The translations under genes were made by a program, and so were the position numbers. The notes beneath the pieces are model-generated. The model ran no database searches. It saw only the letters and a program-made list of their open reading frames with translations, and was not told the origin of the DNA. This document shows positions 7,345 through 13,790 of a DNA stretch of 22,432 bases, in pieces. The DNA is from DATKZS01 sp035527835 [NCBI: bacterium]. Lineage in GTDB: Bacteria > RBG-13-61-14. Each line of letters opens with the position of its first letter. Within the stretch, counting starts at the first letter, position 1. The stretch lies in NCBI GenBank assembly GCA_035527835.1, contig DATKZS010000188.1, positions 1 to 22,432 of the forward strand. Reading direction: 5' to 3'.

Positions 7345-8448
7345 TCATGCCCCGGTCCGGCGGTTCTCGGACTCGGTGTTGGCGGCGGCGTTTGAGGCGA
7401 GCTGTTCGGCGCGGTCCCTTGCGGCCAGGGCCTCGGCCAGCTCGGCGAGGTCTCCCTGCATGACGGCGGCGAGGCGGTGGAGGGTGAGTCCGATGCGGTG
7501 GTCGGTGACTCGGTTCTGGGGGAAGTTGTAGGTGCGTATTTTCTCGGAGCGGTCACCGCGCCCGACCATTGATCGGCGCATGGCGGTCCGCTCCTGTTGC
7601 TGGCGGGTGGTTTCGAGGTCGAGCAGCCGGGCGCGGAGGATTTTCATGGCCTTGGCCCGGTTCTTGTGCTGGCTTCTCTCGTCCTGGCAGACCACGACCA
7701 GGCCGGAGGGCTTGTGGGTGATGCGGACGGCGGAGTCGGTGGTGTTGACGTGCTGCCCGCCGGCGCCCTGCGATCGGAACACGTCCACTTTGAGGTCGCC
7801 CTCCTCGATTTTGACATCCAATTCCTCGGCCTCGGCCAGAACGGCCACGGTGACGGCGGAGGTGTGGATGCGGCCCTGGGCCTCCGTCACCGGGACGCGC
7901 TGCACCCGGTGCACCCCGCTCTCATAGCGGAGCTTGCCGTAAACCTCCTGGCCCGAGATCTGCGCGATCACCTCCTTGAACCCGCCCTTTTCGGCGGCGC
8001 TCATGGACAGGACTTCGGTGCGCCAGCCCTGGTTGTCGGCGAAGCGCTGATACATCTCGAAGAGCTCGCGCGCGAAGAGCGCCGCTTCCTCGCCTCCGGT
8101 GCCGGCGCGGATTTCGAGGATGATGTTCTTGCCGGCGAGCGGGTCCTTGGGCACGAGCAGCCGCTTGATCTCCTCGGTAAGGCCTTCGCGCTCCTCCTTC
8201 AGGTCCCGGAGCTCGTCGCGGGCCAGGGCCGCGAGCTCATGGTCCGGGCCATGGGCGAGCGGCTCCGCGTCCTCGGTCCGGGCGTCCAGCTTTTTGAGGC
8301 GGGCGTAGACCTCCATCAGCGCCCGGAGCTCCGCGTGCTCGCGCCCGGCCTCCCGGAGCATGTCCGGCGACTTCAGGACCTTGGGGTCCGCGAGCCGGCG
8401 CTCGATCTCCTCATAGCGGGCGGCCAATGTTTCCAGCTTGTCCCACAT
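7345..8448 (-). CDS. prfA: Peptide chain release factor 1
   Basis: RF1 ends translation at UAA and UAG. The 367-aa length is normal for the family. The N-terminal domain begins [20 protein letters not shown]. The tripeptide anticodon is PVT, within [19 protein letters not shown], which marks RF1 rather than RF2 (SPF). The peptidyl-tRNA hydrolysis motif is GGQ in [40 protein letters not shown] is the conserved C-terminal segment. The start at 8448 has GGAG 6 nt upstream; the ATG at 8460 lacks one. It follows rpmE on the same strand, a common arrangement. No prmC follows. Confidence 0.97.
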   Translation of the reverse strand: MWDKLETLAARYEEIERRLADPKVLKSPDMLREAGREHAELRALMEVYARLKKLDARTEDAEPLAHGPDHELAALARDELRDLKEEREGLTEEIKRLLVPKDPLAGKNIILEIRAGTGGEEAALFARELFEMYQRFADNQGWRTEVLSMSAAEKGGFKEVIAQISGQEVYGKLRYESGVHRVQRVPVTEAQGRIHTSAVTVAVLAEAEELDVKIEEGDLKVDVFRSQGAGGQHVNTTDSAVRITHKPSGLVVVCQDERSQHKNRAKAMKILRARLLDLETTRQQQERTAMRRSMVGRGDRSEKIRTYNFPQNRVTDHRIGLTLHRLAAVMQGDLAELAEALAARDRAEQLASNAAANTESENRRTGA

Positions 8449-8460
8449 CTTCCACTCCAT

Positions 8461-8526
8461 GGCTTGAGGCTTGGGGCTTGGGGTAATGTTTCCGAACCTC
8501 AAGCCTCAAGCCCCAAGCCTCAAGCC
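8461..8526. repeat. Heptamer-built inverted repeat upstream of prfA
   Basis: The arms 8461-8482 and 8505-8526 are reverse complements at 21 of 22 positions. Each is built from GGCTTGA/GGCTTGG-like heptamers, and the 22-bp loop contains part of a further copy. In RNA from the rpmE side this forms a long stem ending 13 nt before the prfA ATG and a few nt before its Shine-Dalgarno. It may be a selfish repeat or may attenuate prfA translation. Confidence 0.7.
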
Positions 8527-8559
8527 CCACTTCCCAGGCTGCTCGCCCGTGTGCTTTGG

Positions 8560-8599
8560 AAAAAGAAAAGCCACGGGCCCGGCGAGCCGGACCCGTGGC
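8560..8599 (-). terminator. Rho-independent terminator of rpmE
   Basis: On the minus strand a GC-rich stem, GCCACGGGTCCGG/CCGGGCCCGTGGC with a very short loop (8599-8570), is followed by CTTTTCTTTTT (8570-8560). It lies 17 bp after the rpmE stop. It would end most rpmE transcripts, making prfA expression depend on read-through or on a separate promoter. Confidence 0.85.
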
Positions 8600-8615
8600 G
8601 TGATGCCGGCCTGGA

Positions 8616-8855
8616 CTAGGACTCTTTGTTTTTCTTCTTGGCGCCGGCCTCGAAATCCTTGCCGTACTTGCGGTAGAAGCGCTCGACCCTGCCGGCGGAG
8701 TCCACCAGCTTCTCCTTGCCCGTGAAAAACGGGTGGCAGGCGGAGCAGATGTCAATCTTGACCACTCCCTGCTTGGTCGAGCGCGTCTCGATCACGTTGC
8801 CGCACGCGCACTCGAACCGGACCTTCCCGTACTTGGGATGAATGCCTTCCTTCAC
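8616..8855 (-). CDS. rpmE: 50S ribosomal protein L31, zinc-binding form
   Basis: This 79-aa protein is a structural component of the large ribosomal subunit. It begins [20 protein letters not shown] with a GTG start at 8855, and AAGGGGG lies about 9 nt upstream. The four zinc ligands are present as CAC (residues 16 and 18) and CSAC (37 and 40), so this is the zinc-containing C+ form rather than the zinc-free paralog. [20 protein letters not shown] is the family signature. The C-terminal tail is basic ([10 protein letters not shown]). It is the first gene of the leftward block. Confidence 0.97.
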   Translation of the reverse strand: MKEGIHPKYGKVRFECACGNVIETRSTKQGVVKIDICSACHPFFTGKEKLVDSAGRVERFYRKYGKDFEAGAKKKNKES

Positions 8856-8892
8856 TGGAACTTACCCCCTTAACTGCTCGCGATCAGGATAT

Positions 8893-8921
8893 AATATACA
8901 TCAGGTCCGCCCGCGGTTCAA
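8893..8921 (-). promoter_or_regulatory. Sigma70-like promoter for rpmE
   Basis: On the minus strand, TTGAAC (8921-8916), a 17-bp spacer, then TATATT (8898-8893). Transcription should start near 8886, giving a leader of about 30 nt before the GTG at 8855. Confidence 0.65.
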
Positions 8922-8974
8922 CTCGCCGCTTTACGCGGATGCGGGGCGGAGATAGAATTGGGCTGAGCGGAAAA

Positions 8975-9046
8975 GAGGATCGAGCAGCGAGGAGCGAGGA
9001 GCGAGGGGTTGCGGAGAATTCCCTCGATTCCCGCTTCTCGATCCTC
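8975..9046. repeat. Simple-sequence inverted repeat upstream of the DAHP synthase
   Basis: GAGGATCGAG (8975-8984) is matched by its reverse complement CTCGATCCTC (9037-9046). Between them lie short direct repeats of the GAGCGAG/GAGGAGC type (8982-9007). It fills much of the divergent gap between rpmE and the DAHP synthase gene, so it is likely in or near the leader of the latter. I cannot place a convincing promoter for that gene. Confidence 0.6.
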
Positions 9047-9123
9047 GTTCCTTGTTATTATTTCGCTGCCGAACATTGCGCGATGAGAGGCCGTCCGTAC
9101 GGAAGATCGAGGGAGGAAGGAAG

Positions 9124-10125
9124 ATGCTGGTAGTGATGAAGAGGGACGCCGCCGCGTCGGAGGTTGACGCGGTGGTGAAGAAGATCGAGGGCATGGGTCT
9201 GCGCGCGGTCCCGATGCCGGGGGCGCAGCGGACGGCGGTGTGCGTTTTGGGGAACGATGGTCCGCTGGACCCCTCGATTTTCCGGGTGATGGTCGGGGTC
9301 AAGGACGCGATTCCGGTATCGAAGCCTTATAAGCTGGTGAGCCGGGAGAGCCGTCCGGAGGCCACGGTGGTGCGGGTGGACGCGGCCCGGATCGGGGGCG
9401 GGGGCGTGGCGCTGATCGCGGGTCCGTGCGCGGTGGAGAGCGAGGCCCAGTGCATGGCGATCGCGGAGAAGGTGAAGGAGGCGGGGGCGGAGTTCTTCCG
9501 GGGCGGGGCGTATAAGCCTCGGACGTCGCCTTACTCGTTCCAGGGTCTGGGGGAAGAGGGGCTGAAGATATTGGCGCGGGTGCGCGAGCGGTTCGGGCTT
9601 TACATTGTCACCGAGGCCATAGACCACGAAGTGATCCGGAAGGTCGCGGACTACGCGGACGTGGTGCAGATCGGCGCGCGCAACATGCAGAACTACTCGC
9701 TCCTCCGGGCGGCGGGCAAGTGCGGGCGGCCGGTGCTCTTGAAGCGCGGGATGTCGGCGACCATCGAGGAGTGGCTGATGGCGGCGGAATACGTGATGAG
9801 CGAGGGCAACCCGGACGTTATCCTGTGCGAGCGGGGCGTGCGCACGTTCGGCGACCACTCCCGGAACACGCTGGACCTCTCCGCCGTGCTGGCGGTGCGG
9901 GCGCTCACCCACCTGCCCGTGATCACCGACCCCAGCCACGCCGCGGGCCGGCGCGACCAGGTGATCCCGCTGGCCCGGGCCTCCGCCGCCATCGGGGTGG
10001 ACGGCCTCATGATCGAGGTCCACCACGAGCCCGACCAGGCCCTCTCCGACGGACCCCAATCGCTGTACCCGGAACAGTTCGCGGAGCTGGCCCGGGAGGT
10101 GAAAAAGCTCGCGGCCCCGGGATGA
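9124..10125 (+). CDS. aroF: 3-deoxy-7-phosphoheptulonate (DAHP) synthase, type I-beta
   Basis: This enzyme joins phosphoenolpyruvate and erythrose-4-phosphate, the first step of aromatic amino acid synthesis. The 333-aa product begins MLVVMKRDAAASEVDAVVKK, a ferredoxin-like N-terminal domain (residues ~1-70) that carries feedback control in Thermotoga-type enzymes. The TIM-barrel core has GPCAVES, KPRTSPYSFQGLG, IGARNMQNYSLL, PVLLKRG, CERGVRTF, DPSHAAGRRD and MIEVHHEPDQALSDGPQSL, covering the PEP, metal and phosphate sites. ATG 9124 is chosen for the GGGAGGAAGGA just upstream and because the family begins there. No other shikimate gene is nearby. The symbol aroF follows common use for this subtype. 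Confidence 0.94.
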   Translation: MLVVMKRDAAASEVDAVVKKIEGMGLRAVPMPGAQRTAVCVLGNDGPLDPSIFRVMVGVKDAIPVSKPYKLVSRESRPEATVVRVDAARIGGGGVALIAGPCAVESEAQCMAIAEKVKEAGAEFFRGGAYKPRTSPYSFQGLGEEGLKILARVRERFGLYIVTEAIDHEVIRKVADYADVVQIGARNMQNYSLLRAAGKCGRPVLLKRGMSATIEEWLMAAEYVMSEGNPDVILCERGVRTFGDHSRNTLDLSAVLAVRALTHLPVITDPSHAAGRRDQVIPLARASAAIGVDGLMIEVHHEPDQALSDGPQSLYPEQFAELAREVKKLAAPG

Positions 10126-10157
10126 GCGGGGGCGAGAGCGGGACCTTCGGTCAGGAT

Positions 10158-10414
10158 CACTCTTGTCCATAATAGACATCGAGAAAAACGCCAAGACGCC
10201 AAGAGCGCCGGGGTTCGCCAAGTAAAACCGGAAGTTTCTTGGCGGCAAGTCTCGGAAAAAGACGCATCGCCTTGACTCCAACCTGCTTGGCGAACCCGCT
10301 GACGGGAACGCCAAGAAAGAATAAACTGCCGGGAGGCCGGCTTGAGAATTCAGTAAAAACATCGCCCTTGGCGTTCTTGGCGTTTTTCTTGTGCCTTTAT
10401 TTTGGACAGCACTG
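10158..10414. mobile_element. MITE-like element, copy A
   Basis: A 257-bp element with ends CACTCTTGTCC and GGACAGCACTG. The terminal ~17 bp form an imperfect inverted repeat. Subterminal runs of CGCCAAG (left) and CTTGGCG (right) form a second layer of inverted repeats. It is flanked by a perfect 9-bp target duplication, GGTCAGGAT (10149-10157 and 10415-10423). It encodes no protein. The right-hand duplication overlaps the stop codon of the NmrA-like gene. It fills most of the gap after the DAHP synthase gene. Confidence 0.85.
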
Positions 10415-10416
10415 GG

Positions 10417-11310
10417 TCAGGATATGTAATGGCGGATGCCCCGGCTGAAAGTGACCGGCTCAATATCGAACGCCTGGAAAAAGGGTCCGGGGTCGCAGAC
10501 GTTGTTGATGAGGAGCATCTGGAGCTGTCCCATGGTGATGGGGAACGACTGGAACCTTTGCATCATGCGGATGGCCGGCTGCATGAGGGCGAGGGGGAAA
10601 TGGATCTTGCGGGCCTGGTCGCGGCCGAGCGCTTTGGCGATCTCGTCGAGCAGTTCGTTGTAGGTCATTTCTTCCGGCCCTCCGGCCTCGAAGGCGCGGC
10701 CGATGGTATCGGGCAATGACAGGGCCTTGACGAATCCCGCGGCCACGTCCTTGATAAAGATCGGCTGGAGGCGGTAGTTGCCGTCGCCGATGACGGGGAC
10801 GAGGGGGAGCGCGCGCACCTGTGAGGCCAGCATGTTCACGAACCGGTCGCCGGGGCCGAAGATGACGGAGGGCTTGATCACGGTCCAGTCGAGGGTGGAG
10901 TCGCGCACGGCCTGCTCGGCTTGCCACTTGGTGCGGAAGTATTCGGTTTCCGCTCCGGGCCCGGCGCCGAGGGCTGACATGTGCACGAGCCGCTTCACGC
11001 CGGCGGCCGTCATGGCGCGGAGCACGTTTTTCGCGGCCGCGGCGTGCAGGCGCTCGAAGGTCACGCCCTTTCGGGGCACGGCCCGGATGATGCCCACCAG
11101 GTGAATGACGGCGTCCGTGCCTTCCAGGAATTTTTCCAGGTCCGGGGCCATGACGTCGGCGCGCGCGAGCTCGACGTTTGCGGGGAGATGAGACGCGCCG
11201 GGGATGGAATCGGGCCGGACCAGGGCGCGGACCAGAAGTCCCTGGGCGATAAGCTCGTCCACTATATGTCCGCCCACGAAGCCGGTGGCGCCGGTGACCA
11301 TTACTTTCAT
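10417..11310 (-). CDS. NAD(P)-binding protein, NDUFA9/NmrA-like atypical short-chain dehydrogenase
   Basis: This 297-aa protein starts MKVMVTGATGFVGGHIVDEL, a Rossmann dinucleotide-binding site with a GxxGxxG loop. The typical features of the complex I NDUFA9-like/NmrA atypical SDR group follow: ADVMAPDLEKFLEGTDAVIHL, HMSALGAGPGAETEYFRTKW (the YxxxK of active SDRs appears as YFRTK), and WTVIKPSVIFGPGDRF. The group includes NAD(P)H-sensing and quinone- or respiration-linked proteins; no specific substrate can be named. A MITE-like element inserted immediately upstream of the ATG, so no Shine-Dalgarno is adjacent. The TGA stop sits within the target duplication of a second copy. The cyclic-nucleotide-fold gene lies upstream on the same strand. 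Confidence 0.85.
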   Translation of the reverse strand: MKVMVTGATGFVGGHIVDELIAQGLLVRALVRPDSIPGASHLPANVELARADVMAPDLEKFLEGTDAVIHLVGIIRAVPRKGVTFERLHAAAAKNVLRAMTAAGVKRLVHMSALGAGPGAETEYFRTKWQAEQAVRDSTLDWTVIKPSVIFGPGDRFVNMLASQVRALPLVPVIGDGNYRLQPIFIKDVAAGFVKALSLPDTIGRAFEAGGPEEMTYNELLDEIAKALGRDQARKIHFPLALMQPAIRMMQRFQSFPITMGQLQMLLINNVCDPGPFFQAFDIEPVTFSRGIRHYIS

Positions 11311-11317
11311 GCGCGGG

Positions 11318-11582
11318 CACTCTTGTCCGAAATAGGAGCTGAGAAAACCGCCAAGGCGCCAAGACCGCCAAGAATCGCCAAGTAAATCCTGGTGTTTGTT
11401 TGCGGCGAAACCAAAAAACAGATCCAAGGTTTCGGTCCCAACCTGCTTGGCGAACCGGTAGGCATGAGCGCCAAGAAAGAATCATTTGGCCGAAAGCTGG
11501 ACTGAGATTGAAATAAAATCATGATTCTTGGCGTCCTTGGCGCCTGGGCGGTTTTCCGGTCCGTTTATTTTGGACAGCACTG
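11318..11582. mobile_element. MITE-like element, copy B
   Basis: A 265-bp element with the same ends (CACTCTTGTCC and TTTTGGACAGCACTG) and the same CGCCAAG/CTTGGCG subterminal blocks as copy A. It is flanked by a 9-bp duplication with one mismatch, ATGCGCGGG (11309-11317) and ATGCGCGAG (11583-11591). It separates the NmrA-like start codon from the AAGGG-type ribosome site that now lies beyond its far end. It occupies nearly all of the gap between the NmrA-like and cyclic-nucleotide-fold genes. Confidence 0.85.
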
Positions 11583-11647
11583 ATGCGCGAGGCCCTTACG
11601 GGGTCAATGTAATCATTGGGCGGGAGACCGCCGGAGGCGGGCCGTGA

Positions 11648-12100
11648 TCATGGCTCGGGCTTGCACCGGGCGAGCTCGGCGGAGGTCTGGCGGAGCCGCT
11701 CGGAGAGGATGAGGGTGAAGTTCTTGTAGACCTTGGCGGCGATGCTCAGGTCGCGTTCGAGGAGGTCGAGGAAGAGGTCGCGGCTGATGAGCAGACACTC
11801 GACCTCGTTATTGGCGGTGACGCGGGCGGAGGTCAGGGTGGCCTCGAGCAGGCTCATCTCTCCGAAGGCCTCTCCGGCGGGGAGCTTGGCCAGCTCGGTC
11901 AGGGAATCGTTCTTGACCTTATAGACGGTTACGGCGCCCCTTTTGATGATGTAGAGCGCCTGGCCCTCGACGCCCTCCTCGAGCAGAATGGACTTGGGCG
12001 GACTCTGCTCCTCGGAGGTGATGGCGGCGAACTTGTTGAGCTCCTCTTCCGTCAGTCCCTGAAAGATCCGAACCTTCTTGAGCAGGTCCACATTCTCCAT
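11648..12100 (-). CDS. Stand-alone cyclic-nucleotide-binding-fold protein
   Basis: This 150-aa protein is a single CAP/PKA-type beta-roll domain with no DNA-binding or catalytic part. It begins MENVDLLKKVRIFQGLTEEE, and AAGGAGG lies upstream. The fold markers are clear: FQGLTEEELNKFAAI, ILLEEGVEGQALYIIKRGAV, and the phosphate-binding cassette GEAFGEMSLLEATLTSARV. The Glu that binds the ribose 2'-OH is present (FGE). The Arg that normally binds the cyclic phosphate (PRAA in canonical proteins) is replaced by TSA, with an Arg two residues later. It may therefore bind another ligand or none. The C-terminal helix is RDLSIAAKVYKNFTLILSER. It is probably cytosolic and may have been co-transcribed with the NmrA-like gene before the MITE insertion. 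Confidence 0.87.
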   Translation of the reverse strand: MENVDLLKKVRIFQGLTEEELNKFAAITSEEQSPPKSILLEEGVEGQALYIIKRGAVTVYKVKNDSLTELAKLPAGEAFGEMSLLEATLTSARVTANNEVECLLISRDLFLDLLERDLSIAAKVYKNFTLILSERLRQTSAELARCKPEP

Positions 12101-12127
12101 TACCGCTCCTCCTTGCGCTGCTCAGAG

Positions 12128-12225
12128 AATTTTAAGACGGGATTAACAGGATTAACCGGATTTACAGAATACGCCTCTTGTTTTTTAATCCTGTAAAAGC
12201 CGTTAATCCTGTCTGAAAAAATTTT
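12128..12225. repeat. GGATTAAC-type inverted repeat
   Basis: AATTTTAAGACGGGATTAAC on the left is mirrored by GTTAATCCTGTCTGAAAAAA on the right. Inner repeats of CAGGATTAACC and TAATCCTGTAAA form a nested inverted arrangement about 98 bp long. Repeats of this flavour are common as non-coding mobile or palindromic elements. It lies in the 321-bp divergent gap between the cyclic-nucleotide-fold gene and the hydrolase gene. The rest of that gap holds only the promoter at 12352. Confidence 0.65.
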
Positions 12226-12351
12226 CATGATTTGAGGGCGCCGCCTCGCGACATGAGGATAATGCCCAGGAACATTTTGAGGCTTAGCCCGCCGATTTGC
12301 AAGCTATTGTAGCAAAAATTGGAGAGGGCGGTCAATTAACGAATTTTTTAA

Positions 12352-12380
12352 TGGACAATTCCAGGCATCTCCGTTATCAT
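12352..12380 (+). promoter_or_regulatory. Sigma70-like promoter for the hydrolase lipoprotein
   Basis: TGGACA (12352-12357), a 17-bp spacer, then TATCAT (12375-12380); each box matches consensus at five of six positions. Transcription would start near 12388, giving a leader of about 34 nt with AAGGAG 8 nt before the ATG. Confidence 0.7.
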
Positions 12381-12421
12381 GTTAGGGAATAACCCGGGGC
12401 GATGAAGAAGGAGAGAGTGGG

Positions 12422-13666
12422 ATGCGGGCCATGGTCCGTGTGATGTTGACTTGCGCCGGCTGCGCCTTGCTGCCGGGGTGCATGCCCAAGAGCTTTCCGC
12501 GGTCGGTGACGGCGCCGGAACAGGCGCTGACGGCGGTGGCGCTGGGGGCTGACCGTGTTGGCGCGGAGATCATTCCGCGCTACGAGGTGGGGCGGCGCTA
12601 CAGCCTGCAGCGGCAGACGCCCAAGGTGGAATACTCCTTCTATACGGACGTCCGCTTCAAGACCGACCCGACGCTCTTTTACCCGGCGCCGGAGGGGGCG
12701 CCGGAGGTGGAGAAGGTCAAGACCCTGCAGAACACCCGGGACACCGAGGTTACGCTCATCAAGTGGGAGAGCCAGTACTGGCCTCAGAACCCCGACTTCG
12801 CGCTGCGCTACGAGACCTACCAGGAGGCGCACACGGCGTACGCGGTGTATTTGCGGAGCAAGCGGCCGATCAACCGGGGCGCGGTGATCGTGTCTCACGC
12901 CTGGACCGGGGGCGACATCTTCAGGAAGCGCCACTATGACGAGAAGAAGATGTACCAGTACCTGGACCTGGGCTATGACGCGGTGGTGATCCAGGAGCCT
13001 TACCACGGGATGCGCTCGCTGGAGAACACGATCTTTTCGGGGGAGCAGTTTCTCTCCGGCGACATCTCGGTCATTGCCGAGGCCCTGTGCCAGGAGGTCA
13101 CGGACATCCGCGGCATCCGGACCTGGCTTCAGGACCGTTACGACGTGGTGGGGCTGATGGGCGAGAACATGGGGGCCACGGCGGCGCTGATGGCGGCGGT
13201 GGCGGACCCAGGCTTTGCCTTCGTGGTGGCGTGGGAGCCGATCGCCTCGCCGGGCGAGCTTCCGAATGATTCGCCCGTCGCGCCGTTCGCCTTCAAGGCC
13301 ATGTACGCCTCGGGCCTGGACCAGAACCTGATCAAGAAGGTATTGTACGTGGCCAGCCCGGTCAATTACGACCTGGCCATCCCGCAGAAGGACGTGCTCA
13401 TGTTCGCGGGCATGGGGGACGGCTTCGTGATCCCCGACCAGCCGGGAATGCTCAAGAAGAAATGGGACGACGCCGGGCTCTTCTGGTTCGCGGGCGGACA
13501 CCTCGTCAACTTCCAGAAAAAAATCTGTTACCAGAAGGAGCGGGCTTTCATGCGGTCGCACCTTCCCCATAAAAAGGACGCGGCGGTGAAGGCCGGGGAC
13601 AAAAAGCCGGAGCAGGAAAAGTCCGGGAAGACCAAATGGTGGAAGAGAAAGAAGCCCGGGGGATAA
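12422..13666 (+). CDS. Alpha/beta-hydrolase-fold lipoprotein with an Asn in the nucleophile position
   Basis: The 414-aa protein starts with a signal peptide and the lipobox LPGC (Cys20), so it should be lipid-anchored outside the cytoplasm. From residue ~155 it has an alpha/beta-hydrolase core: RGAVIVSHAWTGGD (oxyanion-side strand), GYDAVVIQEPYHG, then the nucleophile elbow GLMGENMGATAAL. The elbow should read G-x-S-x-G but has Asn249; a single base change (AAC from AGC) would explain it. The likely acid (GMGDGFVIP) and the His (FAGGHLVNF) are in place, so it looks like an inactivated enzyme or one with altered chemistry. It ends in a Lys-rich tail (KPEQEKSGKTKWWKRKKPGG). It lies 124 bp upstream of the fibre operon, which has its own promoter. 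Confidence 0.85.
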   Translation: MRAMVRVMLTCAGCALLPGCMPKSFPRSVTAPEQALTAVALGADRVGAEIIPRYEVGRRYSLQRQTPKVEYSFYTDVRFKTDPTLFYPAPEGAPEVEKVKTLQNTRDTEVTLIKWESQYWPQNPDFALRYETYQEAHTAYAVYLRSKRPINRGAVIVSHAWTGGDIFRKRHYDEKKMYQYLDLGYDAVVIQEPYHGMRSLENTIFSGEQFLSGDISVIAEALCQEVTDIRGIRTWLQDRYDVVGLMGENMGATAALMAAVADPGFAFVVAWEPIASPGELPNDSPVAPFAFKAMYASGLDQNLIKKVLYVASPVNYDLAIPQKDVLMFAGMGDGFVIPDQPGMLKKKWDDAGLFWFAGGHLVNFQKKICYQKERAFMRSHLPHKKDAAVKAGDKKPEQEKSGKTKWWKRKKPGG

Positions 13667-13679
13667 GGGCCCAGGGAAT

Positions 13680-13715
13680 ATGGGCGTTGACAGGCCCATG
13701 CCCTTCATATATCTT
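13680..13715 (+). promoter_or_regulatory. Promoter of the fibre-lipoprotein operon with an inverted repeat around the -35 box
   Basis: A perfect TTGACA (13687-13692), a 17-bp spacer and TATCTT (13710-13715). The -35 sits in the loop of an inverted repeat, ATGGGC (13680-13685) and GCCCAT (13694-13699), placed as a repressor operator would be. Transcription would start near 13722, leaving about 69 nt before the first ATG. Confidence 0.6.
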
Positions 13716-13790
13716 TTAGGGGAGAAGCTTGAAGGCCTATCGCGGCCATGCGGGGCCGCCATTAAATCCGCGGATGGGGGAGGCCGGGAA

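Noticed and set aside
7597-8619. Long plus-strand open frame antisense to prfA (340 codons)
   Set aside because: It is the complement of a well-supported prfA gene. Its composition (Gly/Val/Asp/Leu-rich, no motifs) is what GC-rich antisense frames give.
9058-10362. 434-codon minus-strand open frame opposite the DAHP synthase
   Set aside because: Arg/His/Pro-rich antisense shadow of a clear enzyme gene, running into the MITE.
10149-11591. A composite transposon carrying the NmrA-like gene between two element copies
   Set aside because: Each copy has its own, different 9-bp duplication, so they inserted independently, and neither encodes a transposase.
12377-13762. 461-codon minus-strand open frame opposite the hydrolase lipoprotein
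   Set aside because: Composition is typical of an antisense shadow, with no recognisable domain. The sense gene has a promoter, a ribosome site and hydrolase motifs.
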